Below, piece by piece: positions 57,744 to 64,000 of a stretch of 64,000 bases of DNA. The translations under genes and the position numbers were made by a program. Source of the DNA: Romanomermis culicivorax (Eukaryota > Nematoda > Enoplea > Mermithida > Mermithidae); contig CAWUHX010000144.1 of assembly GCA_963922205.1 (NCBI GenBank), positions 840,498 through 904,497 of the forward strand. Direction: 5' to 3'. How positions within the stretch are numbered: position 1 is the first letter of the stretch; every line of letters begins with the position of its first letter. Below the pieces are notes generated by a model. That model saw only the letters and a list, made by a program, of their open reading frames with translations. It was not told the DNA's origin and ran no database searches.

Positions 57744-57809
57744 TACTTTGACTTAGACCGTTTCGCCCTCACCATGGTAGGAGTAAACCTGGAGAAAAAA
57801 TGCTTTCAG
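57648..57809 (+). other. Symmetrical intron candidate containing the in-frame TGA
   Basis: CTG|GTAAGTATC is a consensus donor and TGCTTTCAG|ACA a good acceptor. Both are phase 0 and the segment is 162 bases (54 codons), so the frame is kept whether it is spliced or not; splicing removes the TGA at 57741. Against it, the segment reads like the middle of the exonuclease domain (YFDLDRFAL after the stop). The distance from motif II to III would be 105 residues unspliced and 51 spliced, while WRN has about 68. Confidence 0.4.
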
Positions 57810-60800
57810 ACAGGTATCTGTCCCGAAACCTTTCGGTTAAAGGGACTGTTCACGGAATTCTACCTGATAGACGTGGGCCCCTACCAGTATGACTTTTCAT
57901 TAAAGGCGAACCGTGATCGGTTTGCCAAAAGGGGTATATTGCCGGAGGAGCTCAGATACGCCGCTCTAGACGCATACTACTCCTTATTGGTCATGTTTGC
58001 CGCCATTCACTATGGCATGGCCGATCAACTGCTTATGCAAATGCAGATTTTTGACCATGACAAGGTGGATCCCAAGCAGATCAACACCGTTGCCCTACAT
58101 TTCTATCAACAATATCTAATGATTCCGGGCAACGTGAATCGAGAAATGGGGCTAGGTACCCCAGTTATGGAAACCGATCAGGTACAGCCGAATATGGTCT
58201 ATCACATGATGAAGTGTGAGATGTATAACCGTTGGGCTGTACAGATGCAGGGAAATAACACAGGTTATTATACCGCGCCCACGGAGTGTAATCCAGTTCG
58301 TCCTCAGGGAGTTCAGCTGCCAAGTGGCTTCTATCCACTGCTTCCAAGAGATAACAAACCAATGAAGGACGATGGATACACTACAGATAGTGATCCCGAC
58401 GAAATCCAGGACGTCCAGATACCAGACTGGGTTAATATTTCAAAAGATATCCTGGAAAATCTCAAGTCAGGTGGAACCTACTGGGATTTAGACGGGAAAA
58501 TTTCTTTGACTTTATACGAAAACGCCAAGCTATACTGGCAACAGGCCGGGAAGCCCGATCAAATACCTGAAGAGGTGTTTTCAGCAAATAACCACTACCC
58601 AGTGGGTATCGAGGGTCATAGACAGGCCTACAAGACCAATTTTTATACGCCAAACTTGGCAAAAATTTCAGGTATGCTAGATGAGCGAAACTTTCCAGAG
58701 TTAGAGGTCATCTGTAAATTTATGCCGTTGGCCTATCATTTGGCATGGCCTCATTCTAGAGCGGAGTGCGATTATGAAACTAGCGCTCTGCTGAACTATA
58801 ACTTCCTAAATAGTTATACTAAAGAGGGCCAGGAAATGATAAAGAAAATGTCCTGGAAGTCAGGCGACCGCCTGGCTTACTATTTAGAGTTAGCAGCGAT
58901 GCTACCGCCGTCGGAACCCCGCTTTCCATCTAAAAAAGGGGTATACGCATGGCAGAATCGGTTCGGATTTGTCCCGCTACGATTTCGAGAAGCTGAGGAA
59001 ATCCTACAAATTGGCGACGACAAATCGTTATTGAAGGACGGAGCCTACAAAGTAAATCCTTATTTTTACGTAACTTTTTACTACGTAGGCTTCGAGACTT
59101 TGACGCCGGGACTGCGGTATCCGATGACGGAAGACGCATCGCCGACCGATTACCCGATTACGTACGCACCAAGAAATCCGCTCGAGCTCAGACCGGAGTT
59201 TGTTAGCAAAAGCTTCCGGGAGAGAACAATCGCTTCGGAAATGCCCGGGTATACATTAACATATACCCCAGCCGGTGAGTTAATATCTAAGGTACCGGTA
59301 AATCGCCCCTCTACTTCCCAAACGGCGCAAGCCGGAGGGACGGGACAGGTTAAAACGCAGCCGCAGGCGCTAGCGCCAGTGGTCAAAGCTACACCAGCTT
59401 TGGACACTGCTGCTACGCAGGCAGCCGCAGTAGTTGTCGTGGTGCCGCCGCCAATGCAACCAGCGGTGGCACAGCCGACTCATGTACCTCAAGTACAGCA
59501 ACCGGCCGAGCCTGAGCCAGAGGTTGTCACCATCATGCAGTCTGTACCTCCGGCACCAGCTGTTTTACCAGCTAAAGTAAAACAGCTATTGCCGAAGATA
59601 CGAAATTCAGACTCTGAGTCCAGTTCAGAGGAGGATGTTGAAGAAGAAGAAGAGGGTGAAATTCTGGAATCTGAGGGCCAGACATCAGAAAATAAGGACG
59701 CGATGGAGGCCAAAACTCAGAAACAGGCTATTGAGGAGGAGAAAATCCAGACTCAAATTGACGAAGCAGTTACTAAAATGTCAGGGATCGATGTCAGACT
59801 GGAGAAGATGCAGGAAGCATCCCAGGAGATACCTGTGAAGGCCAAAGATCCTAAGGATCATGACCAACAAGCGAAGCAAGAGGCCCTACAGGCCAAAATT
59901 CAAGAACAGAGAAGGCTGACGCAGCAGGAATTCCTGCGTCAGAGGGCAATCCAAAGGAAGCTGAAGGAGCAGGCACTAGCCGACGATAGCTCAGATTCAG
60001 CCATTGCAGCGACAGAGCTGATGAGGAGGGGAAGAATTGCCGAGGAAGGTATTCCTGGAATTTATTCCCCAGACAAAGTTCAGCAGATGTTAGCTGAAGG
60101 TATGTCGGAAAAATTTATCCGACACCTGGCCAAGGAAAAGGTAAGGCGCAGAAAGAGGATAGGTAAGGCCAAGCGACGCAGACTTGCAGCTCAAGGACAG
60201 CAGCAACAAGGAGCGGCCGCCACCGGATCCGAAAACGACGCCTACGATACGGCCGAGGAAACAACGACCCCACAATACTCGACGAGTCAAAAGTCGAGAA
60301 CGGAGACTTCAAAGAGTCAGACGAGGATGGAGACTTCAAAAAGTCAGACGCGAACGGAGACCTCCAAAGGCCAGACAAAATCGGATAGGACAACAGGGTC
60401 CACTGCGACAACTTCGTACACTCAGACGCGAACGGTATCGAAAACCGGCGGAGAGGTTAGTACTTCATCTGGCAAAAGCAAATCCGTGCCCTCCAGCTAT
60501 ACCGCAAGAAGTAGCAAACCTGCGGGAAGCGTATTGGTGAAGCCCGATCTTGAATCGGAGGAGAAATTGATCAAGAAGGTCAAACTGAATGTGGTAGCTA
60601 GTAGACCCGAAAGGGAACCACAGCAGTTTGTCACTCCTGGTCAATTAGCCGAAACTCTGATTGATTATTGGGAGTGGCAACGGGAACAAAGGCGCTTAAT
60701 TGGGCCGATCTCATTTGAAAATCCAGAGGTCGCCAATTATTTCGCCTTTGATGGCCAAGAACGGCCGATAATTTACAGAATGGTCAATGACGCCATGGCC

Positions 60801-61169
60801 GAAATTCACCAAAATTACCACCAGCAATTCGAAATGCAGGGCGGATTTATGTTTGACGGAGAGCGCATCCCTGAGGAGATCTGGGAATGGATCATTTTAA
60901 TTCTCATCCCCAGATGGCTTCAGGACTACGATGCCTCAGACGTCTTTACGGCCATTAGGTATGTGACCCTAATGATTTTTCTACAGTTGGACTTCGCTTC
61001 GATCACGCCAATGGCAATTGGTAGGTGGTATGCCCAGGCGTGTTCGTTTGCGAACAGACAACTAGTCGTTGAGGCCCAGGGAAACCGCGTAGACGATGTC
61101 TACATTGCAGCCTTTAATCAATATATTTTTATGGGCTCGCAAATGTTCTTAACACCAGATGGGTGTTAA
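57774..61169 (+). CDS. Exonuclease motif III and long unrecognised protein (main extra ORF)
   Basis: 1,131 codons as an open frame, in frame with the exonuclease ORF across the TGA. Residues 60-75 carry motif [16 protein letters not shown] (Y at 57957, D at 57969), which completes a DEDDy set. Residues 180-480 are unrecognised and rich in aromatic residues. Residues 500-620 are P/A/Q-rich linker, then an acidic stretch ([14 protein letters not shown]), a charged coiled-coil-like region (about 640-760), a basic block ([15 protein letters not shown]) and three diverged tandem copies of TSKSQTRxE. The last 180 residues are again compact and unrecognised. There is no signal peptide or membrane segment, so this is not an envelope protein. 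Confidence 0.85.
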   Translation: MVGVNLEKKCFQTGICPETFRLKGLFTEFYLIDVGPYQYDFSLKANRDRFAKRGILPEELRYAALDAYYSLLVMFAAIHYGMADQLLMQMQIFDHDKVDPKQINTVALHFYQQYLMIPGNVNREMGLGTPVMETDQVQPNMVYHMMKCEMYNRWAVQMQGNNTGYYTAPTECNPVRPQGVQLPSGFYPLLPRDNKPMKDDGYTTDSDPDEIQDVQIPDWVNISKDILENLKSGGTYWDLDGKISLTLYENAKLYWQQAGKPDQIPEEVFSANNHYPVGIEGHRQAYKTNFYTPNLAKISGMLDERNFPELEVICKFMPLAYHLAWPHSRAECDYETSALLNYNFLNSYTKEGQEMIKKMSWKSGDRLAYYLELAAMLPPSEPRFPSKKGVYAWQNRFGFVPLRFREAEEILQIGDDKSLLKDGAYKVNPYFYVTFYYVGFETLTPGLRYPMTEDASPTDYPITYAPRNPLELRPEFVSKSFRERTIASEMPGYTLTYTPAGELISKVPVNRPSTSQTAQAGGTGQVKTQPQALAPVVKATPALDTAATQAAAVVVVVPPPMQPAVAQPTHVPQVQQPAEPEPEVVTIMQSVPPAPAVLPAKVKQLLPKIRNSDSESSSEEDVEEEEEGEILESEGQTSENKDAMEAKTQKQAIEEEKIQTQIDEAVTKMSGIDVRLEKMQEASQEIPVKAKDPKDHDQQAKQEALQAKIQEQRRLTQQEFLRQRAIQRKLKEQALADDSSDSAIAATELMRRGRIAEEGIPGIYSPDKVQQMLAEGMSEKFIRHLAKEKVRRRKRIGKAKRRRLAAQGQQQQGAAATGSENDAYDTAEETTTPQYSTSQKSRTETSKSQTRMETSKSQTRTETSKGQTKSDRTTGSTATTSYTQTRTVSKTGGEVSTSSGKSKSVPSSYTARSSKPAGSVLVKPDLESEEKLIKKVKLNVVASRPEREPQQFVTPGQLAETLIDYWEWQREQRRLIGPISFENPEVANYFAFDGQERPIIYRMVNDAMAEIHQNYHQQFEMQGGFMFDGERIPEEIWEWIILILIPRWLQDYDASDVFTAIRYVTLMIFLQLDFASITPMAIGRWYAQACSFANRQLVVEAQGNRVDDVYIAAFNQYIFMGSQMFLTPDGC

Positions 61170-61776
61170 GAGGAAGGCACCAGGCGATGACAAGTCGCAA
61201 GCTGATAAATATCAGCGAACGGCTGCCAAGAGCCCAAGTAAGTTTAAAGTGCCTAGACTCCCTCCGGCTAAGAAACAACCACCGATGATACAACAATCAT
61301 CGGCTACGACCAGCCAGAGGTCATATAGTGAAGCTGCTAGCACTTCTTACAAAAGTCCGCTTTCTCGGTCAAAATCAATTTCATCAAAATCTCTTAATTC
61401 AACTTACCGGACACAAAAACCACAACGCAGCAGCTCCACTAGCAGTGGTCAAAGGCAGCAGGGGAGAGACGATATGTTCTCAAACCCGGCCCCGTATAGG
61501 GCTAGACCGGGGTATGACCAAGGTCAACCCAGAGGAGGCTTCAGAGGGCGCCCTCAGCGACCCTATGGAGGCCGAGGAACCTGGCAACACCAAGGTCAAG
61601 ACCCAGATGCTCAATTCCATAATCCGAATTTTATGCCGCTAGGTAGACGTGGCGGGAGCCAACAAGGCCAAAATCGAGGCCAAGATGGAGGTCATACCCG
61701 AGGCCAACCAGGTCAGAGGAGGTACTATCAAGGTAGACCTCAAGGAGGTTACCGAGGCGGCGGGCAGCAGCAGTAA
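61159..61776 (+). CDS. RGG-rich basic protein, overlaps the previous ORF
   Basis: 205 codons. The start ATGGGTGTTAA overlaps the stop of the large ORF by 11 bases, in another frame. The N-terminal half is rich in K, S and P with nuclear-signal-like KRKAPGDD and PPAKKQ; the C-terminal half is a series of GGFRG, GGRG, GQNRG and [13 protein letters not shown] repeats. RGG domains of this kind bind RNA and can drive condensation, so a nucleocapsid-like role is possible, but this is inference. CTTAACACCAG directly before the ATG could act as a splice acceptor for its own mRNA. Confidence 0.8.
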   Translation: MGVKRKAPGDDKSQADKYQRTAAKSPSKFKVPRLPPAKKQPPMIQQSSATTSQRSYSEAASTSYKSPLSRSKSISSKSLNSTYRTQKPQRSSSTSSGQRQQGRDDMFSNPAPYRARPGYDQGQPRGGFRGRPQRPYGGRGTWQHQGQDPDAQFHNPNFMPLGRRGGSQQGQNRGQDGGHTRGQPGQRRYYQGRPQGGYRGGGQQQ

Positions 61777-62523
61777 ATAGCCGCAAAATTTTGGCCCAAA
61801 AATTTCTTTTTCGTATATATATTTTTACTTATTTCATAAAACACAAAACCCAAAAACACTAATAAAATCACAAAAAATCCAAAAAAATCAAAAAACAAAA
61901 AAATCCAAAAACATTATTTTCGGTGCTGCTGGCCATCAAAAATTTCTTTTTTGACAAAACCGGTGCAAAACGCAACCGTAAAAAATATTTTAAAACTTTT
62001 GGCCACATTTTTGCTCAAATTTTTTTAGCGCATTTTAAAATTTTGTAATATCCGTACATTCCCGCGTCGTCTTTTTGTATCGTAATATAATCTCCTATTT
62101 TAGTTTAATTTAGAAAAAATAGAGACGCGGGAAATCGATTTGCATGCGGTTAGACCCACGGCCAACGAATTGACACAGCATGCAGACCGAGCGGCTGAGC
62201 CTGAAACCGGCCACATTCGGCACCGACATTTACGTCGTACTCCTTAGGGCAGGAGGTTATTCCAGCAATGCCGAGGTCAAAATGGGCGTCACTTGCCAGC
62301 CATTGCGGCGAAGCCCTTGGTATTCGTTGTGTCCAACGACCAGCACAGGAGTTCTATTAGGACAGACTGTGAAACGGGAGTCCGAGTGAGACAAACTGTT
62401 TATCAGGAGTCAGCCGGAATTGTAGATTTTTTCTTTTTGATTAATTCCTTTTAATGCCGGGGTAACCCGACCGAAAGTTTTTTTTTTTCTACCTCCCGTA
62501 GGTCGGTTTCGACGCGCGAGGGA
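61777..62523 (+). other. 3' non-coding part of the element
   Basis: About 750 bases. It starts with an A-rich, C/T-poor stretch (AAAATCACAAAAAATCC-like). A short frame at 62180-62389 has no family resemblance. A T-rich run at 62478-62490 is followed by GGTCGGTTTCGACGCGCGAGGGA, which abuts the LTR. The polypurine tract is at best GAGGGA. Confidence 0.6.
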
Positions 62524-63137
62524 TGTTGGGCACCCTGTTGATGCCAATTCGTGTGGGGAAATCGACATGCAAATCGACGAAAGGGACGACCAGCGGCGCA
62601 GACATTTGCATAGAATGGAGCGCCACAGAAAGACCAAAAAGATAGTGAAAGTCATTCTTCACTTTATATCGTTTTTTATTATATTTTTGACATATTTGCT
62701 GGCGTCCCTAAATACAATTTTCCCAGCAACTTGTTTTCTTATTGAGTTATTCACTGTGGTATACCCACATTCTTTTTGCATAATTCGTCGGACATATTGT
62801 TTAATATATTCGTTTGTTTATTTAGAATGTTCGCATCGACGAAGGCGGAGGGCCAGAGGCCCAGGCGCCGGCTTACATCAAGTAAGTTTTGGGAAACCCC
62901 TTTCGGGTTATACCCAAGTAAGTTTATCCCTGAGGGGATTCCTTGTCTCATCTAGGAGACTGCGGAGGTCCTTGGTAAGGCCCCCGTATTTAGAACAAAG
63001 TTTATCTTTGTTGTTGTAGGTCTGGGGATAACCGGACTGTTGCACTAATCACCGAGGCTTAGCCAAGGTATCAGTTCTAACAGGTCAGTTCAGACCCAAT
63101 CTTTTCTTACGCCTCTTAAGGAAAGACCTGCACAACA
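62524..63137 (+). repeat. 3' LTR
   Basis: 614 bp, identical to the 5' LTR except G at 62829 (A at 48768). It carries the same splice-like sites and ends TGTTG...CAACA. Termination of the element transcript should take place here, though no AATAAA is present in it. Confidence 0.93.
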
Positions 63138-64000
63138 AAGTTATGAAGATTTCCAGAACTGCTTGCTTGAGTTTATTATGCTTGAGTTGCAGTGAGAGTT
63201 ATGCTGCTTGAGTTGCAGTCAAAATTTGCGTAAATTTTTGGTCAAAAAATTGTGTCAACAACAATGTTTATTTTTCATTTTGATCGAATACCAAAAACAA
63301 GAATTTTATATCCCGTATAAAATATACTAAATAAGTTCAAAACAAGTCATGGACAATTTGCAAAACTTGGTGTGACAATACAGTTTATATTATTGACGAA
63401 AATTTGTTCGCATTATGCTCCGCGCAGAAAAAAACTATTTTCAGTACCCAAAATGCCTAAAAATTAAGGAAGTCTGGCCTTTAATCGAATCAGTTGAAAA
63501 ATTAATGCCAGTTGGCACACGGAAAGGTTTATTTTGCTGCATTGCAGAAGATCAACACCCAAAAAATTTTCCGCGCTTCGCGTCGGTAATGATTATATTA
63601 ATCATTGTTTGCTAATCCAGCTGAAGCGCGACTTTTGGCATGTTTATTTCATTTTACATGTTAACACCTAAAAGTTGTCACCACCTATGTAATAACGTTT
63701 CATCCCGTTGCTTATCAGGGATCTTTGATATTGCGTCTGAGTATTTGGCTAAAATCAATTTTTTTCGATTTTTTCCACAAAATTTAGAGGGAATTATTTT
63801 TATGACTTTTGATGTTTATTCAAAATTTATGGAATATTGCTAACTTCAAGCTGATTTTCTAGCTGGTTAGCTGATTGAAAACATCATTTCATAGCTCAAG
63901 TCTGGGCATCATTTTAAGCCAAAAAAATAACACAAAATTATAGAATATATATGTTGAAAAGATTCATTTCTAACGTTCTAGATTACCGAAATTGGAAAAT
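63138..64000. other. Right flank of the LTR element
   Basis: No gene recognised. A short tandem of GCTTGAGTT(G/T)...AGTTATG units lies at 63160-63215. The part around 63500-63650 (GCCAGTTGGCAC, CCGCGCTTCGCGTCGG, AATCATTG) resembles, in degenerate form, the left flank around 46465-46920, so the element sits in a field of older related repeats. Confidence 0.5.

Larger units (their letters stand above)
48463..63137 (+). mobile_element. Ty3/Gypsy-type LTR retrotransposon with exonuclease ORF, 14.7 kb
   Basis: Two LTRs of 614 bp (TGTTG...CAACA ends) differ at one position (48768 A, 62829 G), so the insertion is recent. Order inside is gag, protease, RT, RNase H, integrase, the Ty3/Gypsy arrangement, then a spliced ORF with a DEDDy exonuclease domain and a further RGG-rich ORF. 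At 14.7 kb it is about twice the size of a plain Gypsy element. Flanking bases (AGGGA on the left, AAGTT on the right) show no target-site duplication. No standard tRNA primer-binding site follows the 5' LTR, and the purine run before the 3' LTR is only GAGGGA. In-frame TGA codons interrupt gag and the exonuclease ORF, so present activity is uncertain. Confidence 0.92.

Noticed and set aside
57744..57755. Alternative acceptor TTTGACTTAG for the TGA-containing segment of the exonuclease
   Set aside because: Phase does not match the donor at 57648; the joined frame would stop within a few codons.
62180..62389. 69-codon frame near the 3' end of the LTR element
   Set aside because: Short, no motif, and located in the non-coding tail before the 3' LTR.
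56009..63137. An envelope gene in the env position
   Set aside because: No signal peptide, membrane anchor, cysteine pattern or cleavage site typical of envelope proteins is present in either extra ORF.

Overview
This is a stretch of animal nuclear DNA, AT-rich and full of introns and repeats. Splice junctions (GTAAGT/GTGAGT donors, T-rich TTTCAG or TTTTAG acceptors) and the two host genes point to an invertebrate. The acceptors look nematode-like, but I cannot name a species. No bacterial operon, CRISPR array or intact tRNA/rRNA gene is present.

Layout. 1-11351: no gene recognised; several inverted-repeat DNA elements, one nested in another. 11352-35360 (+): a complete NALCN sodium-leak channel gene. 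I could place 39 coding exons plus a possible 10-nt leader exon; all intron phases agree and the product is about 1,759 aa (1,772 with the leader). It has four six-helix domains and an E/E/K/E pore ring. 37333-45609 (-): a complete nine-exon cyclophilin-40 (PPID-type) gene of about 362 aa, whose cyclophilin domain has lost its catalytic residues while the TPR part is kept. Introns and gaps carry a short hAT-like element family with 8-bp target duplications, and a 1,047-bp terminal-inverted-repeat element inside NALCN.

48463-63137 (+): a 14.7-kb Ty3/Gypsy-type LTR retrotransposon with two 614-bp LTRs that differ at one base. After gag and pol it carries about 5 kb of extra coding sequence: a spliced ORF that opens with a DEDDy 3'-5' exonuclease domain and continues into a long, unrecognised protein, and then an overlapping RGG-rich ORF. 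The element appears to depend on splicing: a candidate intron in the LTR leader, one inside pol that joins RNase H to integrase in frame, an acceptor just ahead of the exonuclease ORF, an intron within that ORF, and a further symmetrical intron candidate that contains an in-frame TGA. The 5' LTR abuts the 3' half of a tRNA-Glu that includes a CCA tail, and I find no target-site duplication.

The most interesting system is this retrotransposon: an LTR element with an exonuclease in the position where a retrovirus carries env. DEDDy-exonuclease ORF3s are, as I recall, known from bdelloid rotifer LTR and Penelope-like elements; the multi-intron layout and the large extra protein here deserve checking against that precedent.
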